From JASGCK01 sp031430035 (GTDB lineage Bacteria > Pseudomonadota > Gammaproteobacteria > Burkholderiales > Burkholderiaceae_C), in assembly GCA_031430035.1 (NCBI GenBank), contig JANPAS010000154.1, positions 1-58,427 on the forward strand: a stretch of 58,427 nucleotides of DNA, written 5' to 3'. The notes below the pieces were generated by a model. It was not told the DNA's origin. It saw only the letters and a program-made list of their open reading frames with translations, and ran no database searches. A program made the position numbers and the translations under genes. Shown here in pieces: positions 24,662 through 31,689 of this stretch (position 1 is its first letter; every line of letters begins with the position of its first letter).

Positions 24662-25386
24662 CTAACTATTTGCTCCTTGCGATCATCGCCCTTGGCTTGT
24701 CCGGCTGTGCTGCAATGGCGCCATCTGATATGTCATCCAATGCGGCTTATGAGGCGGCCATTGCAGATGCTGCAGTAGCGAGTCCCCGCAAGGTCAGTGT
24801 GCTGATGCCTTTGCCGAGCGCTGACAAGGTACGTGTCGTTTCTTGGGTCACGCAAAGCCGCACGCCTTGTAAGGCACCTGATACAAGCTGCACCACCACC
24901 ACTCCGCCAGATCGTATTTGGGTCACGTTGGCGGGTGAAGTGCAGGCACGTTGCCGCGCGTGGGGCTTGCGCGGGGATGCCTTGCGTCAACGGCTGGAAC
25001 AGCTGCTAGGCCTACCCTTAGACCCGCCGGTGCAATTTCGCAAAGCCCAGTTCGTGACCATGGAAGTCCCCCGTGAGCGCATCGACAGGCCTTGCCTTGG
25101 CATTGACGACACCAACCCACAACGCCCGATGTGCACCGTCGGCATACAGGCTAAGAGAGCCCTGGATGTACGCGATTACGTGCTAAAACAAATGGCGGAC
25201 TCATTCATTGTGGGTGGCTCGGGCGGCCCTGGTTATCCTTTCACCCGTCTGGGTTACACCTACGACTGGAATCAGCTCAATGCCCAACCAAACCACTACG
25301 GTGCTTCAGAATTTTTAGTCCAAGCCAGCACATCTGCAACCGTCATCACGCAACAAGAAACCGACGCTTACTGTGCCCAGCCTTAG
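24658..25386 (+). CDS. Lipoprotein of unknown function
   Basis: 242 residues. Type II signal peptide NYLLLAIIALGLSGC with lipobox LSGC, so Cys17 is the lipidated residue. The mature part has several Cys (TPCKAPDTSCTTT, RPCLGIDD, RPMCTVG, DAYCAQP) that could form disulfides in the periplasm, and a central Arg-rich helix (RLEQLLGLPLDPP). I do not recognise the family. ATGA overlap with the TAXI-like gene. Its UAG stop lies in the same frame as the kinase gene that follows, only 24 bases before the kinase GTG. Confidence 0.8.
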   Translation: MTNYLLLAIIALGLSGCAAMAPSDMSSNAAYEAAIADAAVASPRKVSVLMPLPSADKVRVVSWVTQSRTPCKAPDTSCTTTTPPDRIWVTLAGEVQARCRAWGLRGDALRQRLEQLLGLPLDPPVQFRKAQFVTMEVPRERIDRPCLGIDDTNPQRPMCTVGIQAKRALDVRDYVLKQMADSFIVGGSGGPGYPFTRLGYTYDWNQLNAQPNHYGASEFLVQASTSATVITQQETDAYCAQP

Positions 25387-25410
25387 TCACCAGATACATC
25401 ACGCGATTCT

Positions 25411-26355
25411 GTGTCTTTATTAAGCCGCTACCTGACCCAAGCACACAAAGCTGAGTTGTCAAAGCGGGTGACGCCCAACGGTTTTCAACTGATGGATGCG
25501 ATTCGTTCTGGCCTGCGTCATCCAGACAGTTCAGTCGGAGTCTATGCGCCTGACGGTCAGAGTTATGACGTTTTTCGTGAACTGTTTGAACCGATTCTTG
25601 AAAGTTTTCAAGCGCACAGTTTGGCTCACCGCACTGACCTGGCATGTCTCAATCCAGCAGCGGTTATATCCACCAGAATCAGGATGGCACGCAATCTCTC
25701 TGGTCATGTCTTTCCAGCCAGCATGTCAAGATCAGAGCGATTGAGTGTGGAGGAAAAAATAACGAAGGCTTGCTTTGACCTAGCACCTGACTTTCAAGGT
25801 ACGGTCCTCCCACTGCAGGACATCCCTCCCCACCGACTTGACGACATGGTCTCTCAAAATTTAGCCTTCGGACCCGAGGACAAGTACATGGCGGCAGCGG
25901 GCATTCACGCTGACTGGCCAATCGGAAGAAGTATTTTCAATGCACATACACAACAACTATCGGTCTGGATTAATGAAGAAGATCACCTGCGGGTTGCTGT
26001 TGTTTTGCCCGGGGCACGCGTTTCCGCCTGCTATCAAACCCTATGCTTGGGCATGTCGCGCTTGGCTGCGAAACTGAATTTTTGTGAGGATGCACAGCGC
26101 GGTTATTTAACCAGTTGCCCCAGTAATGTGGGCTCTGCCATGCGGATAACCTACAGAATAGATCTCGGCCAAGACTCTTCACAAAACTTGCTTTTGCAGG
26201 ACTTGAAATCCGAAGGCCTCATTCAAATTCGCGACGCCACAGGTGAACACGCGACACTCACCAGTGGGCTTGTCGACATCAGTTTTCGCAATCGCGTTGG
26301 CATTTCAGAAAGCCACATGCTGCGGGACATGAGCATGCTGTTAAAAACCGCTTGA
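25411..26355 (+). CDS. Phosphagen (guanidino) kinase, arginine-kinase type
   Basis: 314 residues. Transfers phosphate between ATP and a guanidino compound in the cytoplasm. N-domain (about 1-75): LLSRYLTQAHKAELSKR, then SSVGVYAPD, the substrate-specificity loop with Tyr45. ATP-binding Arg: STRIR (89, 91), NEEDHLR (194), CPSNVGSAMR (245) and IRDATGEH (274). Substrate carboxylates Glu190 (NEEDH) and Glu279 (GEH); reactive Cys236 in TSCPSN. All correspond to residues of arthropod arginine kinase as I recall it. Having the N-domain rules out McsB, which lacks it. It is some 40 residues shorter than arginine kinases, chiefly at the N-terminus. The only start in frame is GTG, with no Shine-Dalgarno. 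Last gene of the binding-protein operon. Arginine as substrate is likely, not proven. Confidence 0.93.
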   Translation: MSLLSRYLTQAHKAELSKRVTPNGFQLMDAIRSGLRHPDSSVGVYAPDGQSYDVFRELFEPILESFQAHSLAHRTDLACLNPAAVISTRIRMARNLSGHVFPASMSRSERLSVEEKITKACFDLAPDFQGTVLPLQDIPPHRLDDMVSQNLAFGPEDKYMAAAGIHADWPIGRSIFNAHTQQLSVWINEEDHLRVAVVLPGARVSACYQTLCLGMSRLAAKLNFCEDAQRGYLTSCPSNVGSAMRITYRIDLGQDSSQNLLLQDLKSEGLIQIRDATGEHATLTSGLVDISFRNRVGISESHMLRDMSMLLKTA

Positions 26356-26371
26356 AATAAAAGGACATCCT

Positions 26372-26587
26372 ATGACAACCGAAGCATTTATTTATGACGC
26401 GATTCGCACGCCGCGTGGCAAAGGCAAAAAAGACGGCAGTTTGCACGAGGTCAAACCCATCAATTTGCTGGCGCGAGTTCTGACTGAACTACAACGCCGC
26501 AACGACTTTGACACCGCGGCAGTGGACGATGTGGTGATGGGCGTGGGGGCGGGTATGGGGATTGCGACTATTGTTGAGAGGGTTTAG
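26372..26587 (+). pseudogene. Thiolase remnant with large internal deletion
   Basis: 71 codons. The first 57 or so (MTTEAFIYDAIRTPRGKG, NLLARVLTELQRR) are the start of an acetyl-CoA acetyltransferase of the FadA/FadI kind. The last dozen, GVGAGMGIATIVERV, are the very end of the same protein (CVGAGMGIATIIERV in relatives). More than 300 residues between are missing, including both catalytic cysteines. A short GTGGGGGCGGG stretch lies at the join, compatible with deletion between short repeats. A good AAAGGA remains before the ATG, so a peptide may still be made, but it cannot be an enzyme. Confidence 0.88.
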
Positions 26588-26630
26588 GGTTCGCGAGTTA
26601 AACACTAAATTTATATATATAATTTAATAT

Positions 26631-26921
26631 ATGCTATTTGAAATAGATGCCAACAAAAGCAAGAGCAATCTGACGAAGCATGGACTCACACTGGAGCAAG
26701 CCATTCCTGTTTTTGATGACCCTTTTGCTTATACGTTTGGGGCGCATATTGAAAATGGTGAAGAGAGATTAAAAACAGTGGGGACATTGCAAGGCATGTT
26801 AGTTGCGCTTGTGATTCACACATATCAAAACTCAGATGACGGGGAAATGATTCGCTTGATTTCTGCACGAAGGGCTGATAAAACCGAAAGGAAGATTTAT
26901 GAAAAAAACCGTATCCACTAA
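26631..26921 (+). CDS. brnT: BrnT-family toxin (type II toxin-antitoxin)
   Basis: 96 residues. BrnT ribonuclease-type toxin: FEIDANKSKSNLTKHGLTLE, FDDPFAYTFG, ENGEERLKTVGTLQG and LISARRADKTERKIYEKN match the family pattern (F.WD..K...N..KHG, ENGEER, ISAR.A...E...Y). Toxin comes first and overlaps the antitoxin by 23 bases, as usual for brnTA. An AT-rich stretch (26610-26630) replaces a Shine-Dalgarno. It stands just after the thiolase scar, consistent with arrival at a damaged locus. Confidence 0.92.
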   Translation: MLFEIDANKSKSNLTKHGLTLEQAIPVFDDPFAYTFGAHIENGEERLKTVGTLQGMLVALVIHTYQNSDDGEMIRLISARRADKTERKIYEKNRIH

Positions 26922-27213
26922 ATCGACATTCACACGCGCAGTAGCTGCGCCTATGTCTGCCAGCCAGTTGGCTGCACTGAAAGCGCTGCCTGATTCTCAA
27001 ATCGACTATTCAGATATTCCTAAATCACTCGCAAGTGAATTGGCAAACGGAACAGTTGGTCGTTTTTATCGGCCTATCAAAAAACCTATCTACACAAACG
27101 TCGATGCCGATGTTTTAGCGTGGCTCAAAAGCACGGGACGCGGCTATCAAACACGAATCAATGAAATCCTAAGGCAAGCTATGTTGTTGGGTGTGCAGAC
27201 GCGTAGCGCTTAG
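26899..27213 (+). CDS. brnA: BrnA-family antitoxin
   Basis: 104 residues. DNA-binding antitoxin of the CopG/ribbon-helix-helix kind that neutralises BrnT and represses the operon. The C-terminal part is typical: KPIYTNVDADVLAWLKSTGR, then YQTRINEILRQAMLLG. The N-terminal half (LPDSQIDYSDIPKS) is the toxin-neutralising region. It overlaps brnT by 23 bases and is convergent with the nitrilase gene 37 bases downstream. Confidence 0.92.
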   Translation: MKKTVSTKSTFTRAVAAPMSASQLAALKALPDSQIDYSDIPKSLASELANGTVGRFYRPIKKPIYTNVDADVLAWLKSTGRGYQTRINEILRQAMLLGVQTRSA

Positions 27214-27250
27214 ATCACATTCAGGCAACTAGTGATCGGTACTCTTGGTA

Positions 27251-28390
27251 TTAGCGCACAAGTTTGGGACGTGTTTCCTTCAGATAGTAGTCTCTGCCCG
27301 TCGCCCCTGTAAACGCCCATCTGCGCCGCAGGCTCTCCGTCATCTCGGGGAGCCAGAAATCCTCCGATATCTTCTCTATTTGTGGGCGTCTTTCGATCAT
27401 TATTTCGGCAATCAATACACCTTGCTCTTCGTTCAATCGAGCCACAGATTTGCCTTGAGCATCCACAATTTGGCTGCAGCCCAAATAGCGTCCATGAGCC
27501 TGTCGATCGAATGCTAAGGATGTATAGGTGGGATTCAAACCTGCAAAGTTAGCATGAACAACTGGGACACCGAGCATGCGAGCCATCCTGTTAGGTGCTG
27601 CGTTGATCAACGCTTGATGCTCGCCCCAGTTAGCCCGCGCCTGCTCTGGACGAAACCCGGGCCATTCGCGCTCTGGGTCGGCAGTCCACCAGCCAGATGA
27701 AGCCAAGAGAATATCGACTTTACCTAGCAGTCGCTTTGCGGTTCGATTTCGCACAATCTCCCAGCAAAGAGCCGTTCCGATCCCAGTACCTGCATGGGTG
27801 AATGCCCCATCAGCTGAGCTTCCCACTCGTGTAGGTATTTTCTGTGAAGCGGTTCGCGCACCTTCCCTCGATAGTCTCTCGGTATATGCATCGTCTTCAC
27901 CGCCGGCGTAGAACGAGCTTTCAAATACCGTAGTGGGGAAATCCTTATCGTGTGTAAATGTTGACCCATCTGGGCAGGCTAGAACTTGCGTGTTAAACGC
28001 GTCTCCACCACTTTTGGACATGAAAGAGCCGCAAATATAGGCTTGCCCAAGTTTGGCAAGCTCCTTGAGTAGTTCGACGGGTCGGCCATCAACAGGCTGA
28101 TAGGAGTCGAATAGGGACTGCTGCATTGCAGTTCCTGTAGGGAAAAACTCGGGCAATACCACGTAACGCGCCCCTTTATTCAGCGCTTCACGAACCATAG
28201 CATTGGCACGACCGAGATTGAAATTGATGTCTCCAAGCTTCGGCTCAAACTGAATCGCGGCAACTCGCTGAGCGCCTCGGTCTATCTTCACCTGTGCGAC
28301 ACCAGTAGCTGGTAAAACAAAAGTTAGGGCGGCTCTGGTGAACGCACTAGCGCCCGCAAGTTTCAGTATCTGACGGCGCGGATATGTCAT
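27251..28390 (-). CDS. Exported carbon-nitrogen hydrolase (nitrilase superfamily)
   Basis: 379 residues. Twin-arginine signal: MTYPRRQILKLAGASAF followed by a hydrophobic stretch to ATGVAQ, so it is likely exported folded. Nitrilase triad: Glu in YVVLPEFFPTG, Lys in TFTHDKDFPTT, Cys in GTALCWEIVRNRTAK. It would hydrolyse an amide, nitrile or carbamoyl compound outside the cytoplasm. Upstream on the same strand lies the truncated tail of a Bug receptor gene, presumably its former operon partner. The start context (ATG at 28388-28390) has no strong Shine-Dalgarno. Confidence 0.9.
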   Translation of the reverse strand: MTYPRRQILKLAGASAFTRAALTFVLPATGVAQVKIDRGAQRVAAIQFEPKLGDINFNLGRANAMVREALNKGARYVVLPEFFPTGTAMQQSLFDSYQPVDGRPVELLKELAKLGQAYICGSFMSKSGGDAFNTQVLACPDGSTFTHDKDFPTTVFESSFYAGGEDDAYTERLSREGARTASQKIPTRVGSSADGAFTHAGTGIGTALCWEIVRNRTAKRLLGKVDILLASSGWWTADPEREWPGFRPEQARANWGEHQALINAAPNRMARMLGVPVVHANFAGLNPTYTSLAFDRQAHGRYLGCSQIVDAQGKSVARLNEEQGVLIAEIMIERRPQIEKISEDFWLPEMTESLRRRWAFTGATGRDYYLKETRPKLVR

Positions 28391-28441
28391 AGATCGACTC
28401 CAATGAAAAGTTAGACAACTTCACGTGACGAGTGTAGCTAC

Positions 28442-28560
28442 TCAATCCAACTGCAATTTCCGCTGCTTGATGAGTTTCGCCCACTTCTCATTTTCAGATT
28501 TAACGAAGGCGACAAACTCGTCTTGACTCTTAAAAGACAGGCGGGTAGCGCGCAAACTCT
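28442..28560 (-). pseudogene. Truncated Bug receptor gene, C-terminal remnant
   Basis: Reading the minus strand to the TGA at 28442-28444 gives SFKSQDEFVAFVKSENEKW then AKLIKQRKLQLD, the standard C-terminal helix of a tripartite tricarboxylate (Bug) receptor. The frame has no start, and the match fades near 28540-28560, about 25-40 bases from the ATG of the divergent Rieske gene. The rest of the gene (about 290 codons) is gone. It lies just upstream of the nitrilase on the same strand. The open frame seen at 28438-28620 in another register is not the coding one. Confidence 0.8.
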
Positions 28561-28582
28561 TTGGAGGTCTATCATTTGCCTC

Positions 28583-29899
28583 ATGGACCAAACAACCTCT
28601 GACCTCCTCACACAAACCAACGCTGGCGCGCCTATGGGCGATTTGATGCGCCGCTATTGGGTTCCTATTCTTGGCTCGGATGAAATTAAAGAGCCTGACG
28701 GTGCGCCCGTTCGCGTCAAGATTTTGGGCGAGAAGCTGCTCGCCTTTCGCGACTCAGAAGGCGTGCCTGCGCTGATCTCGGAGTTCTGCACCCACCGGGG
28801 TGTTTCGCTGTTTTTTGGACGCAATGAAGAGTGCGGCATCCGCTGCTCGTACCACGGGCTCAAGTTTGATCGCACAGGCGCGTGCGTGGATGTGCCTTCT
28901 GCCAAAGGCCAAGCGCAAGTGATGGAGCGGATGCGCATCACGGCGTATCCTTGCATTGAACGTGGTGGCATCGTGTGGGCCTTTATGGGTAAGGCTTCCG
29001 AGATGCCTGAGCCGCCAACCCTTGAGTGGTGTACCTTGCCAGCCAGCCATGTGTTTGTGAGTCGCCGTTTGCAGCAAAGCAATTATTTGCAAGCGATTGA
29101 AGGCGGCATTGACACCGCCCATGTGTCTTACGTTCACAAATACGAAGTGGACATTGACCCGATGCACAAAGGCGTGAAGGCGCTGGACTACATCAAGGCC
29201 GACGGCAATGTGGTGTTTGAGATTGAGCAAACCGCCGCAGGCCTGACGCTGTATGGCCGCAGGAATGGTGACCTGAACAGCGAGGGCGTTGCAGATACGT
29301 ATTACTGGCGCATCACGCAGTTCATCTTCCCGTGGTTTACGCTGATTCCGCCGTTTGGCGATCACTCACTCGGCGGTCATGTGTGGGTGCCTGCGGACGA
29401 CGAAAACTGCTGGGCGTGGAGCATTAACTATCGCCCCGACCAACCACTGTCTGAGCATGAACTGGGAGAAATGAAAGCGGGTTACGGTATCCACGTGAAG
29501 TACGAAGCGCCGCCAGAGGGGCAACCCATGACTTGGCGTCCGATGAAAAACAAGGACAACGACTATTTGATTGATCGGCAAGCGCAAAAAGACAAGCGCT
29601 CGTACAGCGGTATTTTTGGTTTCTCGGAGCAAGACGCATCGCTGCAAGAAAGCATGGGCGCGATTCAAGATCGCACTGCCGAGCGACTGCTGTCAACCGA
29701 CAAAGGCATTGTGATGGCGCGGCGCATGTTGCAGGAAGCTGCCCTTGGTTTAGCCGAAGGCATTGAACCGCCTGCACTCACCGCCAAGTCCCATTCCGTC
29801 AGGGCTGCGGGTGTGATGTTGCCTAAAGAGCTTGACCCTAAGCCGTGGGCACGCGACAAGATTGAAAACGTCACTGGGAAACCGATTTATTCTATTTAA
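28583..29899 (+). CDS. Rieske oxygenase alpha subunit (phthalate 4,5-dioxygenase family)
   Basis: 438 residues from the ATG at 28583 (MDQTTSDLLTQTNAGAPMG), matching the usual N-terminus LLTRxGPGTPMGELxRRYW. Rieske site: CTHRGVSLFFGRNEECG, then CSYHGLKFDRTG. Mononuclear iron region IEGGIDTAHVSYVHKYEVD with the two His and following Asp-bearing segment. This branch acts on phthalate, vanillate-like or similar acids and needs a separate reductase, which is not in the window. No close Shine-Dalgarno; the start lies about 20 bases from a gene-fusion scar. Followed after 11 bases by a Bug receptor, then SDR and a second Bug, all in one direction. Confidence 0.93.
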   Translation: MDQTTSDLLTQTNAGAPMGDLMRRYWVPILGSDEIKEPDGAPVRVKILGEKLLAFRDSEGVPALISEFCTHRGVSLFFGRNEECGIRCSYHGLKFDRTGACVDVPSAKGQAQVMERMRITAYPCIERGGIVWAFMGKASEMPEPPTLEWCTLPASHVFVSRRLQQSNYLQAIEGGIDTAHVSYVHKYEVDIDPMHKGVKALDYIKADGNVVFEIEQTAAGLTLYGRRNGDLNSEGVADTYYWRITQFIFPWFTLIPPFGDHSLGGHVWVPADDENCWAWSINYRPDQPLSEHELGEMKAGYGIHVKYEAPPEGQPMTWRPMKNKDNDYLIDRQAQKDKRSYSGIFGFSEQDASLQESMGAIQDRTAERLLSTDKGIVMARRMLQEAALGLAEGIEPPALTAKSHSVRAAGVMLPKELDPKPWARDKIENVTGKPIYSI

Positions 29900-29910
29900 G
29901 GAGCGATGCT

Positions 29911-30879
29911 ATGAAACGATTGAATGTATTTTTTACGCTTGCACTGGGCCTTGGCCTTGCGACCACCAATTACGCCCAAGAGTGGTCGCCCACCAAACCC
30001 GTGCGCATCATCGTCCCCATCATTGGTAGCACCAACGATGTGTTGGCAAGGATGATTGCACCGCGCTTGCAAGAGGCGATTGGTCAGCCCGTGGTCGTAG
30101 AAAACAAAGCGGGCGCGGGTGGCAATATTGGTGCGGATTTTGTGGCGAAATCTGCACCCGATGGGCACACGTTACTTGTTGGATACAACGCACCGATTGC
30201 TGTCAATATCTCACTGTTTGACAAGATGCCTTTCGACCCCGTGCGCGACCTTACTCCGATCACGCTAGCTGTCACGGCATCGCAATATCTAGCGGTCAAT
30301 CCCAAGCTCCCCGTGAACACCGTGGCCGAGCTGGTTGCGCTGGCCAAAGCGCAGCCCGGCAAAGTTTCGTACGCGTCCATTTCGGTTGGCAGCGCTTCGC
30401 ACTTGACGATGGAAATGCTGAAATTGGCGGCGCAAGTGGACATCACGCACATTCCCTACAAAGGCACAGCGCCTGCGGTCACTGATTTGATTGGCGGCAG
30501 CGTGCAAACTGGATTTTTTGTACCCGGCAACGTGCAGCAATTCGCCAAAGAAGGGCGTCTGCGTTTGATTGCGTCTTCAGGTGCAAAACGTATGGCCAGC
30601 ACACCGAACATTCCCACCATGATTGAGTCGGGCTACCCCGACTTGATTGGCACAGCGTGGATTGGTTTTTTGACGGCAGGCGGCACGCCGCGCCCCATTA
30701 TTGACCGCTACAACAAAGAGATTGTCAAAATTTTGAATACACCCGACATCAAAGAAAAACTGCTCGGCATGGAGTTTGATTTTGTGGCGAGTACCCCTGA
30801 ATATTTTTCGGCTTGGATCAAAACCGAAATCGTGCGCTGGGGCAAAGTGATTAAAGCCACGGGCGCGAAAGCGGATTAA
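29911..30879 (+). CDS. Bug-type tripartite tricarboxylate transporter receptor
   Basis: 322 residues. Signal peptide LNVFFTLALGLGLATTNYA (cleaved about residue 23). Bug fold: KPVRIIVPIIGSTNDVLARM, VVVENKAGAGGNIGADFV, DGHTLLVGYNAP, SYASISVGSASHLTMEML. It binds a carboxylated compound in the periplasm. AAGGAG precedes the ATG. The membrane partners TctA/TctB are not nearby, which is normal for most Bug proteins. Between the Rieske oxygenase and an SDR, so it probably scouts for the acid these enzymes use. Confidence 0.95.
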   Translation: MKRLNVFFTLALGLGLATTNYAQEWSPTKPVRIIVPIIGSTNDVLARMIAPRLQEAIGQPVVVENKAGAGGNIGADFVAKSAPDGHTLLVGYNAPIAVNISLFDKMPFDPVRDLTPITLAVTASQYLAVNPKLPVNTVAELVALAKAQPGKVSYASISVGSASHLTMEMLKLAAQVDITHIPYKGTAPAVTDLIGGSVQTGFFVPGNVQQFAKEGRLRLIASSGAKRMASTPNIPTMIESGYPDLIGTAWIGFLTAGGTPRPIIDRYNKEIVKILNTPDIKEKLLGMEFDFVASTPEYFSAWIKTEIVRWGKVIKATGAKAD

Positions 30880-31652
30880 TGAATCGACTCCACGGTAAAT
30901 CAGCCATCATCACGGGCGGCGGTGCGGGCATTGGTGCCGCCATTGCCCATCTGTTTTGCGCAGAAGGCGCGGCGGTCACGTTGGTCGATCTTGATGAGAC
31001 TGCGCTGCAAACCACGTGCACGGCTATTCGCACGGAACACGCCGAGGCACAAGTCACCTATTTAGTTGCAGATATTAGCCATAGCGATGCTCCAGAAGCC
31101 TCACTGGATATGGCTTTGCGAGCACATGGTCACGTGGATACGCTGATCAATAACGCGGCGATGCGCAGCACCAGTGCCCTAGCGGATGCCTCGCCTGAGG
31201 AGTGGCAAGCCTTGCTGGGTGTCAACCTTGTGGGTGCGGCCAATTTTTGCCGCGCTGTTTTGCCAAGCCTGCGCAAACGCCCGGGCAGCAGCATTGTGAA
31301 TGTGTCGTCGTGCTATGCCGTCACGGGTCGCAAAGGGATGGGACTCTACGATGCCAGCAAAGCCGCGCTACTTGCTTTGACCCGTACTTTGGCGTTTGAG
31401 GAAGCGTCTTACGGCATTCGTGTCAATGCCGTCTGCCCAGGCTCGACGCTGACAGACTTTCACGTCAAAAAGGCGCAAGCTGCGGGCAAACCCATCGACC
31501 AGCTCAAAACCGAGCGCCAAGCCACATCTCTGCTGGCACGCTGGGCAAGTCCCGAAGAAATTGCCTATCCCGTTTTGTGGTTAGCGAGTCACGAAGCCTC
31601 TTTCATTACGGGCACCACCTTAATGGTCGATGGTGGCTTGCACGTGATGTAA
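30879..31652 (+). CDS. Short-chain dehydrogenase/reductase
   Basis: 257 residues, classical SDR. Nucleotide motif TGGGAGIGAAIAHLF near the N-terminus, NNAA in DTLINNAAM, catalytic Ser in VNVSSCYAV, and YDASK with Tyr and Lys. The acidic residue at the end of strand two (VTLVDLDE) suggests NAD(H). It overlaps the Bug stop by TAATG. In a Rieske operon it may oxidise a cis-dihydrodiol or an alcohol intermediate; the substrate is inferred only from place. Confidence 0.94.
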   Translation: MNRLHGKSAIITGGGAGIGAAIAHLFCAEGAAVTLVDLDETALQTTCTAIRTEHAEAQVTYLVADISHSDAPEASLDMALRAHGHVDTLINNAAMRSTSALADASPEEWQALLGVNLVGAANFCRAVLPSLRKRPGSSIVNVSSCYAVTGRKGMGLYDASKAALLALTRTLAFEEASYGIRVNAVCPGSTLTDFHVKKAQAAGKPIDQLKTERQATSLLARWASPEEIAYPVLWLASHEASFITGTTLMVDGGLHVM

Positions 31653-31689
31653 CGTCTTATCGTTTGTTTATTTGTTTAAAAGGATTCCC

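Noticed and set aside
25411..26355. McsB protein-arginine kinase
   Set aside because: The N-terminal guanidino-binding domain and the SSVGVYAPD loop are present, which McsB lacks; the neighbours (no mcsA, clpC or ctsR) also speak against it.
26372..26587. Taken as a genuine 71-residue small protein
   Set aside because: Both halves match opposite ends of one thiolase, so a deletion remnant explains it better.
28438..28620. 60-codon open frame on the minus strand
   Set aside because: Wrong register: the meaningful reading in this stretch is the Bug C-terminal remnant in another frame.
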